6,920 nucleotides of DNA from Modestobacter sp. (GCA_025963425.1 JAOPUQ010000192.1:1-6920), one strand, 5' to 3'. Positions 1 to 6,471 are shown, counted from the first letter of the stretch. Notes: generated from the sequence alone by a model not told the origin. A program made the numbers and translations.

Positions 1-457
1 CGGCGAGGGCTTGGCCCCCGGCCGGGTCGCGGGAGACGACCAGCAGAGTGTCGTCCCCCGCGATGGTGCCCAGGACGTCGGGCAGGCCGACCTTGTCCAG
101 GGCGGAGGCGAGGAACTGCGCGGCCCCGGGCGGGGTGCGCAGCACGGCGAGGTTGGCACTGCCCTCGGCGGCGGTGAGCAGGTCGCCCATCATGCGGGTC
201 AGCCGGGCCGGTGCGGACTGCGCCGGCCGCAGCGGGGCGTTCTCCGGCGGCAGCACGTAGCTGGCCGGGGCGCCGTCCGAGCCGCGCAGCTTGACCGCGC
301 CGAGCTCCTCCAGGTCACGCGAGAGCGTGGCCTGGGTGACCTCGACGCCGGACTCGGCGAGCAGCCGGGCCAGCTGGGTCTGCGAGGTGACCGGGACGGC
401 GGTGATCAGCTCGGCGATCCGGACGTGCCGGGCCGACCGGTTCAGCGCCGCGGTCAC
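1..457 (-). CDS. argR: Arginine repressor ArgR (3' end cut by window edge)
   Basis: Arginine-responsive transcription factor. In this family an N-terminal winged helix binds ARG boxes and the C-terminal domain hexamerises and binds L-arginine. Translation from GTG at 457 gives 152 visible residues. The DNA-binding domain covers about residues 5-70 and contains the signature TQATLSRDLEELG (41-53), with the Ser-Arg pair at 46-47. The C-terminal domain starts near residue 85 and carries GTIAGDDT (130-137), whose two Asp residues (135-136) match the arginine-contacting pair of the family. Actinobacterial ArgR proteins are usually about 160-180 residues, so roughly the last 10-25 are missing here. 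The start is supported by GAGAGG at 472-467, nine bases upstream; an earlier GTG at 474 hits a stop after six codons. The gene begins 13 bp after the argF stop, so it is the last visible operon member and probably controls its own operon through the sites in front of argC. Confidence 0.95.
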   Translation of the reverse strand, partial: MTAALNRSARHVRIAELITAVPVTSQTQLARLLAESGVEVTQATLSRDLEELGAVKLRGSDGAPASYVLPPENAPLRPAQSAPARLTRMMGDLLTAAEGSANLAVLRTPPGAAQFLASALDKVGLPDVLGTIAGDDTLLVVSRDPAGGQALA

Positions 458-466
458 GGGCGTCGG

Positions 467-472
467 CCTCTC
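467..472 (-). promoter_or_regulatory. argR ribosome binding site
   Basis: On the minus strand GAGAGG lies nine bases before the GTG at 457 and overlaps the argF stop codon. It decides the argR start, because no other in-frame start lies close upstream and the GTG at 474 leads to an immediate stop. Confidence 0.6.
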
Positions 473-1430
473 ACGACGACTTCTCCAGCAGCCACAGGAG
501 GAGCGCCTTCTGCGCGTGCAGCCGGTTCTCCGCCTCGTCCCACACCGCGCTCCGCGGCCCGTCGATCACCTCCGCGGCGATCTCCTTGCCGCGGTAGGCC
601 GGCAGGCAGTGCAGGACGACCGCGTCGGACGCGGCCCGGGCGAGGGCCGGCTCGTCGACGGCGTAGGGCAGGAACGGCGCGATGCGGGTGTCGTACTCGG
701 CCTCCTGGCCCATCGACACCCAGGTGTCGGTGACCAGCACGTCGGCTCCGTCGGCGGCCGCCGCGGGGTCGACGGTCCACTGCACCGAGCCACCGGTGTC
801 CGAGGCGATCTCCCCCGCCCGCTTGAGCACCGCCGGGTCGGGCTGGAAACCCTCGGGCGAGCCGATCCGCACATGCATCCCGGCCAGCGCCCCGCCCAGC
901 AGGTAGGAGTGGGCCATGTTGTTGGCGCCGTCCCCCAGGTAGCTCATCGTGAGACCCGACAGCCGCCCCTGCCGTTCGGGATGCCGCTCGGCGACGGTCT
1001 GCAGGTCGGCCAGGATCTGGCACGGGTGGTAGTCGTCGGTCAGCGCGTTGACCACCGGCACCCGGCTCGCCGCGGCCATCGCCTCCAGCCGGTCCTGGCC
1101 GAAGGTCCGCCACACGATGGCGGCGACCTGCCGGTCCAGTACCCGAGTGGTGTCCTCCACCGGTTCGCCGCGGCCCAGCTGGCTGGTCCCGGCGTCGATG
1201 ACCAGCGGGAAGCCGCCCAGCTCGGTGACGCCGACGGAGAAGGAGACGCGGGTCCGGGTGGAGGGCTTGTCGAACAGCACCGCCACCGGGCGGGGGGTCC
1301 CGTTGGGGGCCCGCAGCGGGGTCGGGGCGGCCGCCGTGTGCCGGCTGGCCTTCAGCTGCGCGGCCAGCGCGAGAACCTCGGCCTGCTCGGCCGGGGTGAG
1401 GTCGTCGTCCTTGGTGAAGTGCCGGGTCAC
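471..1430 (-). CDS. argF: Ornithine carbamoyltransferase
   Basis: Cytoplasmic enzyme that joins carbamoyl phosphate and L-ornithine to give L-citrulline and phosphate, normally as a trimer. The 319 residues are of normal family length and complete. Visible motifs in order are the carbamoyl-phosphate loop STRTR (57-61), HPCQ (135-138), GDGANNMAHS (166-175), the ornithine-binding DTWVSMG (235-241), and HCLP (274-277) with the catalytic-site Cys. The SMG loop marks it as an ornithine enzyme rather than an aspartate transcarbamoylase. The start is GTG at 1430, whose last bases form the argD stop (GTGA, 4-base overlap). There is only a weak purine stretch upstream, so initiation probably depends on ribosomes finishing argD. 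argR follows after 13 bp. Confidence 0.97.
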   Translation of the reverse strand: MTRHFTKDDDLTPAEQAEVLALAAQLKASRHTAAAPTPLRAPNGTPRPVAVLFDKPSTRTRVSFSVGVTELGGFPLVIDAGTSQLGRGEPVEDTTRVLDRQVAAIVWRTFGQDRLEAMAAASRVPVVNALTDDYHPCQILADLQTVAERHPERQGRLSGLTMSYLGDGANNMAHSYLLGGALAGMHVRIGSPEGFQPDPAVLKRAGEIASDTGGSVQWTVDPAAAADGADVLVTDTWVSMGQEAEYDTRIAPFLPYAVDEPALARAASDAVVLHCLPAYRGKEIAAEVIDGPRSAVWDEAENRLHAQKALLLWLLEKSS

Positions 1431-2620
1431 GACTCGGCCAGGGCAGTGTCGAGGGCCGCCGGCAGGGCGGCCACGAAGGAGTCGATCTGCGCGTCGGTGA
1501 GCACCAACGGTGGAGCGAGCCGGACGACGTCGGCCGCCACCGCGTTGGTGAGGAAGCCGGCGGCGCGCAGCTGCGCCTCGAGGACTCCGGCCACCGGTGC
1601 GGTGAGGACGACGCCGAGCAGCGCGCCCCGCCCCCGGACGCCGGAGACGCCGGGGTGCCCGAGCCCCTCGATGCCGGCGGTGAACCGGTGCTCGATCTCC
1701 TTGGCCCGCTCCAGCAGCCCCTCGTCGCGGATCGTGTCCAGCACGGCCAGCGCGGCGGCGGCGGCGATCGGGTTCCCGCCGAAGGTGGAGCCGTGCGCCC
1801 CGGCGGTCATCAGCTCGGCCGCGTCGCCGAAGGCCAGGGTGGCGCCCATCGGCAGACCGCCGCCGAGTGCCTTGGCCAGCGTGATCACGTCCGGTTGCAG
1901 CCCCTCGGCCTGGTGGGCGAACCAGTACCCGGTGCGGCCGGTGCCGGTCTGCACCTCGTCGACGGCGAACAGCGCGCCCGCTGCATGCGCGGCGGCCTCG
2001 GCGGCGGCCAGGTAGCCCGGCGGGGCGGGCAGTACGCCGCCCTCACCGAGCATCGGCTCGAGCAACACCATCGCCGTCCGTTCGCCCACCGCGGCCCGCA
2101 CCGCGTCGACGTCGCCGTAGGGGACGAACTGCACGCCGCCGGGCAGCGGGGCGAAGGCCCCGGCCTTGCCCGGCTGGCCGGTGAGGGCCAGCGCACCCAT
2201 CGTGCGGCCGTGGAAGGAGCCGAGTGCGGTGACGACCTCGGGCCGCCCGGTCAGTCGGCTGATCTTGAAGGCGGCCTCGTTGGCCTCGGCGCCGGAGTTG
2301 CAGAAGAAGACCCGTCCGGGCCGGCCCGCCAGCTCCAGCAGCCGCTCGGCCAGCCGCACCCCCGGCTCGTGCATGGCCAGGTTGGACACGTGGCCCAGGG
2401 TCTGCGCCTGCCTCGTGATCGCCTCGACCACCGCGGGGTGGGCGTGCCCGAGGATGGTCGTGGCGATGCCACCGAGCAGGTCGGTGTACTCGCCGCCGTC
2501 GACGTCCCAGACGGTCGCCCCCGCGCCGCGGGCCAGGGCCACCGGCGGGGTCTTGTAGTTGCCCATCATCACCGCCGACCAGCGGGCCGCCAGCTCCTCG
2601 GTATGCGTGTGCGTCGTCAT
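1427..2620 (-). CDS. argD: Acetylornithine aminotransferase
   Basis: Pyridoxal-phosphate-dependent class III aminotransferase. It converts N-acetylglutamate semialdehyde plus glutamate to N-acetylornithine plus 2-oxoglutarate; family members may also act on succinyl-diaminopimelate in lysine synthesis. The 397 residues are typical and complete. Seen in order are the phosphate-binding SGA (109-111) in CNSGAEANE, FHGRT (136-140) with the aromatic residue that stacks on the cofactor, DEVQTGTGRTG (221-231) with the Asp that pairs with the pyridine nitrogen, Lys250 in TLAKALGGG as the Schiff-base lysine, GSTFGGNP (277-284), and Arg367 in VRLAPPL as a likely substrate-carboxylate contact. ATG at 2620 overlaps the argB stop by four bases (ATGA) and is preceded by the strongest ribosome binding site in the operon. 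Confidence 0.97.
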   Translation of the reverse strand: MTTHTHTEELAARWSAVMMGNYKTPPVALARGAGATVWDVDGGEYTDLLGGIATTILGHAHPAVVEAITRQAQTLGHVSNLAMHEPGVRLAERLLELAGRPGRVFFCNSGAEANEAAFKISRLTGRPEVVTALGSFHGRTMGALALTGQPGKAGAFAPLPGGVQFVPYGDVDAVRAAVGERTAMVLLEPMLGEGGVLPAPPGYLAAAEAAAHAAGALFAVDEVQTGTGRTGYWFAHQAEGLQPDVITLAKALGGGLPMGATLAFGDAAELMTAGAHGSTFGGNPIAAAAALAVLDTIRDEGLLERAKEIEHRFTAGIEGLGHPGVSGVRGRGALLGVVLTAPVAGVLEAQLRAAGFLTNAVAADVVRLAPPLVLTDAQIDSFVAALPAALDTALAES

Positions 2621-3633
2621 GCGGACCCCTCCTCCTCGGTCGGCCGAGTCGGGACGACCATCGTCCCGGTGCCCTCGGTGGTGAACATCTCCAGCAGCAG
2701 GGCGTGCGGCAGGCGGCCGTCGACCACGGTCGCGCGGGCCACCCCGCCCTCCACCGCCCGCAGGCAGGCGGCCATCTTCGGGATCATCCCGGCGTCCAGC
2801 GTCGGGAGGATCTCGGCCAGCTCGGCGGCGTCGATCTGCTCGACGAGCGAGTCGCGGTCGGGCCAGTCGGCGTAGAGCCCCTCGACGTCGGTGAGGACGA
2901 CGAGCTTCACCGCCCCCAGCGCCACGGCGAGCGCGGCGGCGGCGGTGTCGGCGTTGACGTTGTGCACCTGGCCGGCGGCGTCCGGGGCGACCGTGGCCAC
3001 CACCGGGATGTGGCCGGCCTCGATCAGCGCGGTCACCGGGGTGGGGTCGACCGCGACGACGTCCCCGACCAGGCCCACGTCGACCGGCTCGCCGTCGACG
3101 ACCGCCTGGGTGCGGGCGGCGGTGAACAGCCCGCCGTCCTCACCGGACAGGCCGACGGCCAGCGGGCCGTGCTGGTTGACCAGCCCGACGACCTCCGGGC
3201 CGACCTGGCCGGTGAGCACCATCCGGACGACCTCGATCGACTCCTCGGTGGTGACCCGCAGGCCGCCCCGGAACTCGCTGGCGATGCCCAGCCGGTCGAG
3301 CATGCTGCTGATCTGCGGCCCGCCGCCGTGCACCACGACCGGGTGGATGCCGCAGGTGCGCAGGAAGACCATGTCCTCGGCGAAGGCGCGGCGGCACTCC
3401 TCGTCGACCATCGCGTGCCCGCCGTACTTCACCACGACGACGTGGCCGTGGAACTCCTTGAGCCACGGCAGCGCCCCGGTGAGGACGGCGACCTTCGCGG
3501 CGTCGCCGGCCGGGTCGTCGGTGCGCATGACCCGGCTGGTGCCGACCTTCCTGCGCCCCGGGATGGGCGGCACCTCGTCGGGCGCGACGTCGGGCGGGGT
3601 GGGGTCCTGCGCGGGTGCGTGATCGCTGCTCAT
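2617..3633 (-). CDS. argB: N-acetylglutamate kinase, N-terminally extended
   Basis: Amino-acid-kinase-fold enzyme that phosphorylates N-acetyl-L-glutamate with ATP, the second step of arginine synthesis. Motifs seen are VKYGGHAM (68-75), HGGGPQI (102-108), FRGGLRVT (121-128), NVNADTAA (225-232) and MIPKM (283-287) with the ATP-site Lys286. The C-terminal MFTTEGTGTMV is of the kind found in arginine-inhibited enzymes. A hydrophobic helix (about 43-62) precedes the first beta strand. In hexameric arginine-sensitive kinases this N-helix interlocks dimers, so feedback inhibition by arginine is likely (inference). At 338 residues it is about 35-40 longer than usual, and residues 1-35 are Pro/Asp-rich and look disordered. 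The ATG at 3633 overlaps the argJ stop (ATGA) without a clear ribosome binding site. Met36 (ATG at 3528) would give a standard length but also lacks a well-placed one. I prefer the coupled start. Confidence 0.96.
   Translation of the reverse strand: MSSDHAPAQDPTPPDVAPDEVPPIPGRRKVGTSRVMRTDDPAGDAAKVAVLTGALPWLKEFHGHVVVVKYGGHAMVDEECRRAFAEDMVFLRTCGIHPVVVHGGGPQISSMLDRLGIASEFRGGLRVTTEESIEVVRMVLTGQVGPEVVGLVNQHGPLAVGLSGEDGGLFTAARTQAVVDGEPVDVGLVGDVVAVDPTPVTALIEAGHIPVVATVAPDAAGQVHNVNADTAAAALAVALGAVKLVVLTDVEGLYADWPDRDSLVEQIDAAELAEILPTLDAGMIPKMAACLRAVEGGVARATVVDGRLPHALLLEMFTTEGTGTMVVPTRPTEEEGSA
2626..2636 (-). promoter_or_regulatory. Strong argD ribosome binding site
   Basis: The minus strand reads AGGAGGAGGGG just before the ATG at 2620, inside the last codons of argB where it encodes the Glu-Glu-Glu-Gly stretch. 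It is the longest anti-16S match in the operon and fixes the argD start. The C-terminal glutamates of ArgB may owe their presence to this site (inference). Confidence 0.75.
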
Positions 3634-4781
3634 GTCGAGTAGGCCGAGTTCTCGTGCACGTAGGCGATGGACAGGTCGTTGGTCCAGATCGTGGCCTGCT
3701 CCGTACCGGCCCGCAGGTCGACGTCGATGGTGATCGCCCGGCCGGTCAGGTCGACGCCCTCACGGGGGTCGCCGATCCCGCCGCCGCGGCAGACGGTCAC
3801 GCCGTTGATCGCCACGTCGACCTGATCGGCCTCGAAGGCGGCGTCGGTCGTGCCGATCGCGGCCAGTACCCGCCCCCAGTTGGGGTCGTTGCCGAACAGC
3901 GCGGTCTTGAGCAGGTTGTTCCGGGCGCAGGCCCGGCCGGCGGTCAGCGCGTCGGCCACGCTCGCGGCGTTGCGGACGGTGATCGCGATGTCCTTGGTGG
4001 AGCCCTCGGCGTCGGCCAGCAGCTGCATCGCCAGGTCCAGGGCGGCGGCGTCCAGCGCCTCGGCGAACTCCTCGGCGCTGGGCGTCACCCCGCTGGCGCC
4101 GCTGGCCATCACCAGGACGGTGTCGTTGGTCGACAGGCAGCCGTCGGAGTCGACCCGCTCGAAGCTGAGGCTGGTGGCCGTCTTCAGCGCCGGGGCCAGC
4201 ACGTCGGCCGGGACGACGGCGTCGGTGGTGAGGACGACGAGCATCGTGGCCAGCGAGGGCGCCAGCATGCCGGCGCCCTTGGCCATCCCGCCCACGCTCC
4301 AGCCCTCGCGCTGCTGGACGGTCGTCTTGGGCACCGAGTCGGTGGTCATGATCGCCCGGGCGGCGTCCGGTCCGCCGGCGGCCGACAGCTCCCCCACCGC
4401 CGCGGTGACCCCGGCGGTGAGCAGGTCCATCGGCAGCCGGGTGCCGATCAGGCCGGTGGAGGCGACGGCGACGTCGATCGCGCCGACCCCGAGCTCTGAC
4501 GCCACGTGCTCGGCGGTGGCATGGGTGTCACCGAAGCCCTCCGGCCCGGTACAGGCGTTGGCCCCGCCGGAGTTGAGGACGACGGCCCTGACCCGGCCGG
4601 TCTCCAGCACCTGGCGGCTCCACAGCACCGGGGCCGCGGGGAAGCGGTTGGTGGTGAACACCGCGGCCGCGGCGTCGTCCGGGCCGTCGTTGACGACCAG
4701 CGCGACGTCCTGGGCGCCGGAGGACTTGAGGCCCGCGGCGACGCCGGCGGCCCGGAAGCCCTTCGGGTGGGTCGTGGTCAC
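3630..4781 (-). CDS. argJ: Glutamate N-acetyltransferase / amino-acid acetyltransferase ArgJ
   Basis: Self-cleaving Ntn-type enzyme that moves the acetyl group from N-acetylornithine to glutamate, making the pathway cyclic. Some homologues also use acetyl-CoA to make N-acetylglutamate. From GTG at 4781 it has 383 residues, normal for the family. Seen are NSGGANACTG (70-79), STGLIGTRLP (108-117) with the Thr-Gly oxyanion-hole pair, the autocleavage site LATML with Ala178/Thr179 (Thr179 becomes the beta-chain nucleophile), GNDPNWGR (297-304) and the family-typical C-terminus ENSAYST. The same frame stays open 66 codons further upstream inside argC, but that stretch is Arg-rich and unlike ArgJ. 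GTG 4781 has a good ribosome binding site and overlaps the argC stop by four bases (GTGA). Whether it is mono- or bifunctional cannot be read from the sequence. No argA or argE is visible, as expected for a recycling pathway. Confidence 0.97.
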   Translation of the reverse strand: MTTTHPKGFRAAGVAAGLKSSGAQDVALVVNDGPDDAAAAVFTTNRFPAAPVLWSRQVLETGRVRAVVLNSGGANACTGPEGFGDTHATAEHVASELGVGAIDVAVASTGLIGTRLPMDLLTAGVTAAVGELSAAGGPDAARAIMTTDSVPKTTVQQREGWSVGGMAKGAGMLAPSLATMLVVLTTDAVVPADVLAPALKTATSLSFERVDSDGCLSTNDTVLVMASGASGVTPSAEEFAEALDAAALDLAMQLLADAEGSTKDIAITVRNAASVADALTAGRACARNNLLKTALFGNDPNWGRVLAAIGTTDAAFEADQVDVAINGVTVCRGGGIGDPREGVDLTGRAITIDVDLRAGTEQATIWTNDLSIAYVHENSAYST

Positions 4782-5818
4782 GGGGCGACTCCTACGAGCG
4801 GGAGACCGGTGGTCTCCGGGATGGCGAGGGCGATGTTGGCGCACTGCAGGGCGGCGCCACCGGTGCCCTTGGTGAGGTTGTCGACCGCCGCGACCACGAC
4901 CAGCCGGCCCGCGTCGCGGTCGACGGCCACCTGCAGGGCGACGGTGTTGGCGCCCAGCACCGCGGCGGTGGTCGGCCACTGCCCCTCGGGCAGCAGGTGC
5001 ACGAACGGCTCGTCGGCGTAGGCCGCGGCGTAGGCGGCCCGGGCCGTCCCGGAGTCCACGCCCGGCGCCAGCGGCGCCGAGCAGGTGGCCAGGATGCCCC
5101 GGCTCATCGGGACCAGGGTCGGGGTGAAGCTCACCGTCACCGGTCCGCCGGCGGCCAGCGACAGGTTCTGCACCATCTCCGGGGTGTGCCGGTGCACGCC
5201 GCCGACGCCGTAGGCGCTGGCCGCCCCCATCACCTCGCTGCCGAGCAGGTGGGTCTTCGCGGACTTGCCTGCGCCGGAGGTGCCGGAGGCGGCGACGACC
5301 ACCACGTCCGGCGTGACCAGCCCGGCCGCCAGCGCCGGCGCCATGGCCAGGGTGACCGAGGTCGGGTAGCAGCCGGGGACGGCGATCCGCCGGGCCTCCC
5401 GCAGCTGCTCCCGCAGGCCCGGCAGCTCAGGGAGCCCGTACGGCCAGTGCCCGGCGTGCTCGCCGCCGTACCAGCGGGCCCACGCGGCCGGGTCGTTCAG
5501 CCGGTGGTCGGCGCCGCAGTCGATGACCAGGGTGTCCACGGGCAGCTGCGCGGCGATCGCGGCGGACTGCCCGTGCGGCAGGGCCAGCACGACGACGTCG
5601 TACCCGGCCAGCGACCCGGGGTCGCTCGGCTGGACCTCCAGGTCGGCGTAGGGCAGCAGGTGGGGCTGGGACTCCCCCAGGCGTCGGCCGGCGCTCGCGT
5701 TGGCGTGCACCCCGGCCAGCTGCAGCTGCGGGTGCCCGGCCAGCAGCCGGCACACCTCACCGCCCGCGTACCCGGTGGCGCCGGTGACCCCGACCGTCCA
5801 CGTCCGTCCATCCATCAC
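4778..5818 (-). CDS. argC: N-acetyl-gamma-glutamyl-phosphate reductase
   Basis: NADPH-dependent reductase that converts N-acetylglutamyl 5-phosphate to the semialdehyde. The 346 residues are typical of the type 1 family. Seen are the Rossmann dinucleotide loop GATGYAG (13-19), LALPHG (78-83), VIDCGADHR (98-106), the catalytic Cys150 in PGCYPT (148-153), ASGTSGAGK (177-185), HRHTPEM (209-215) with the catalytic His, most likely His211, and DNLTKGTGG (313-321). Two adjacent starts are possible, GTG at 5818 and ATG at 5815; they differ by one residue and I cannot separate them. Neither has a Shine-Dalgarno: the bases directly upstream are taken up by an ARG-box-like palindrome, so translation is probably leaderless. 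It is the first gene of the operon, 44 bp after the end of the membrane-protein gene. Confidence 0.97.
   Translation of the reverse strand: MMDGRTWTVGVTGATGYAGGEVCRLLAGHPQLQLAGVHANASAGRRLGESQPHLLPYADLEVQPSDPGSLAGYDVVVLALPHGQSAAIAAQLPVDTLVIDCGADHRLNDPAAWARWYGGEHAGHWPYGLPELPGLREQLREARRIAVPGCYPTSVTLAMAPALAAGLVTPDVVVVAASGTSGAGKSAKTHLLGSEVMGAASAYGVGGVHRHTPEMVQNLSLAAGGPVTVSFTPTLVPMSRGILATCSAPLAPGVDSGTARAAYAAAYADEPFVHLLPEGQWPTTAAVLGANTVALQVAVDRDAGRLVVVAAVDNLTKGTGGAALQCANIALAIPETTGLPLVGVAP
4789..4793 (-). promoter_or_regulatory. argJ ribosome binding site
   Basis: The minus strand reads AGGAG seven bases before the GTG at 4781, within the last codons of argC. It decides the argJ start in favour of this GTG over the longer open frame that reaches to 4979. 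Confidence 0.75.
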
Positions 5819-5836
5819 AGTGCATCATCATGCACG
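5819..5836 (-). promoter_or_regulatory. ARG box 1 (proximal ArgR operator)
   Basis: The minus strand reads CGTGCATGATGATGCACT. It has perfect 6-bp inverted arms (GTGCAT/ATGCAC at 5835-5830 and 5825-5820) around a 4-base spacer. This is the layout of the bacterial ARG box, TGnAT-N4-ATnCA, in the TGCAT version seen in actinobacteria. The last base of the 18-bp box touches the argC start codon at 5818. The argR gene at the end of the same operon supplies the likely ligand-dependent repressor. Binding is inferred, not shown. Confidence 0.85.
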
Positions 5837-5855
5837 ATGACGAATGGAGTTGCAA
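5827..5855 (-). promoter_or_regulatory. Putative argCJBDFR promoter
   Basis: On the minus strand TTGCAA (5855-5850, 4/6 to the -35 consensus), a 17-base spacer and CATGAT (5832-5827, 4/6 to the -10 consensus) form a plausible housekeeping sigma promoter. An overlapping GATGAT (5829-5824) is an alternative -10 with a 20-base spacer. Either would start the transcript at or within a few bases of the argC start codon, giving a leaderless message. The -35 lies in ARG box 2 and the -10 in ARG box 1, so ArgR binding should directly exclude RNA polymerase. Confidence 0.55.
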
Positions 5856-5856
5856 A
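5839..5856 (-). promoter_or_regulatory. ARG box 2 (distal, degenerate)
   Basis: The minus strand reads TTTGCAACTCCATTCGTC. The half-sites TGCAA and ATTCG each match the ARG-box halves (TGCAT and ATTCA) at four of five bases with the standard 4-base spacer. Its own dyad symmetry is poor. The position supports it: its centre is 20 bp from the centre of box 1, leaving a 2-bp gap, which is within the 2-3 bp known for paired ARG boxes in Escherichia coli. Confidence 0.6.
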
Positions 5857-5862
5857 GACGGG

Positions 5863-6465
5863 TCAGTCCGGCCGGCTCCCGCCGTCCAGCGGTCCGTACT
5901 CCGGGTCGACGCTCCCCGGCGTCGTCCCGGCGCTCCCCGGCGTCGTCCCGGCGCTCCCCGGCATCGTGCCGGGCACGGTGCGGCCACCAGCGGCCGCACC
6001 GAGATCGGGCGCCCCCCCGCCGGGCGGCAGCTGGGGGGCGACCCCCTCGGGGGCGGGGGCGGCCGCCGCCGGGTGCGGCGTGGGAGCGGCCGACCGCTCC
6101 TTCCTCCCGCTGCCGTACCGGCTGCCGATGGTGACCAGCAGCCAGACCACGCCGGCGATCAGGAACAGGTTGCGCGGGGTCGGCTCGGCGGAGAAGCCGA
6201 GCACGAAGGGGGCCGCGATCAGCAGGATGGCCAGCACGGCGTCCAGCAGCGCGTGCACCGGCGGGCTCAGCTGCTTGACCAGCCCGGCCGGCCCCTGGCT
6301 GGTCGCGGCCAGCACCAGGAAGGCGATGCCGAACACGATCGACGCGGCCGTCGCCACCCCCGAGTCGGTGAAGTCGAGGAGGAACGGCGCGGCGATGAAG
6401 AGGAACCCGGCGAGATACTCGAGCAGGCCCTGGAGGGCCGGGGGGATGGGTCCTTCGCGCAGCAT
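5863..6465 (-). CDS. Four-helix membrane protein, SPW-repeat-like, with low-complexity tail
   Basis: Predicted integral membrane protein of 200 residues, function unknown. Four hydrophobic segments are visible at about 14-32, 37-56, 69-90 and 98-114. They form two similar halves: IAAPFLLDF (24-32) in helix 1 corresponds to IAAPFVLGF (83-91) in helix 3, each followed by a second helix. This resembles the SPW-repeat family, which has about 50 residues and two helices per unit, although the Ser-Pro-Trp core reads Ala-Pro-Phe here. The basic RYGSGRKER after helix 4 suggests both ends face the cytoplasm. Residues 125-200 are Pro/Gly/Ala-rich, probably disordered, and include tandem PGSAGTT units. 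The start at ATG 6465 has no Shine-Dalgarno but lies just after a TAnnnT box. The gene ends 44 bp before argC on the same strand; no link to arginine synthesis can be claimed. Confidence 0.85.
   Translation of the reverse strand: MLREGPIPPALQGLLEYLAGFLFIAAPFLLDFTDSGVATAASIVFGIAFLVLAATSQGPAGLVKQLSPPVHALLDAVLAILLIAAPFVLGFSAEPTPRNLFLIAGVVWLLVTIGSRYGSGRKERSAAPTPHPAAAAPAPEGVAPQLPPGGGAPDLGAAAGGRTVPGTMPGSAGTTPGSAGTTPGSVDPEYGPLDGGSRPD
5910..5972. repeat. Three tandem 21-bp units inside the membrane-protein gene
   Basis: On the plus strand the unit starting CGCTCCCCGG runs 5910-5930, 5931-5951 and 5952-5972. Units 1 and 2 are identical and unit 3 differs at two bases. The period is a multiple of three, so the array encodes repeated PGSAGTT-type heptads in the C-terminal tail and copy-number change would not break the frame. 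It looks like a small coding minisatellite. Confidence 0.9.
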
Positions 6466-6471
6466 GGGCTG

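Noticed and set aside
873..878. ATGCAT palindrome inside argF as a possible internal ARG box
   Set aside because: There is no second half-site at the 4-base spacing, and the bases are accounted for by coding sequence.
291..2015. Long plus-strand open frame (574 codons) opposite argR, argF and argD
   Set aside because: It is antisense to genes with clear catalytic motifs, has Arg/Gly/Pro/His-rich composition without recognisable domains, and is what high-GC third positions produce by chance.
1655..3642. Plus-strand frames of 406 and 312 codons opposite argD and argB
   Set aside because: Both are low-complexity Gly/Asp/Val/His-rich shadows of argD and argB, with no motif or start context.
3649..3662. 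Palindromic GTGCAC near the 3' end of argJ
   Set aside because: It encodes the conserved C-terminal Tyr-Val-His-Glu of ArgJ and lacks the ARG-box layout.
4782..4979. Upstream extension of the argJ frame by 66 codons
   Set aside because: The added residues are Arg/Gly-rich and unlike ArgJ, and they lie wholly inside argC. The GTG at 4781 has a ribosome binding site and gives the normal family length.
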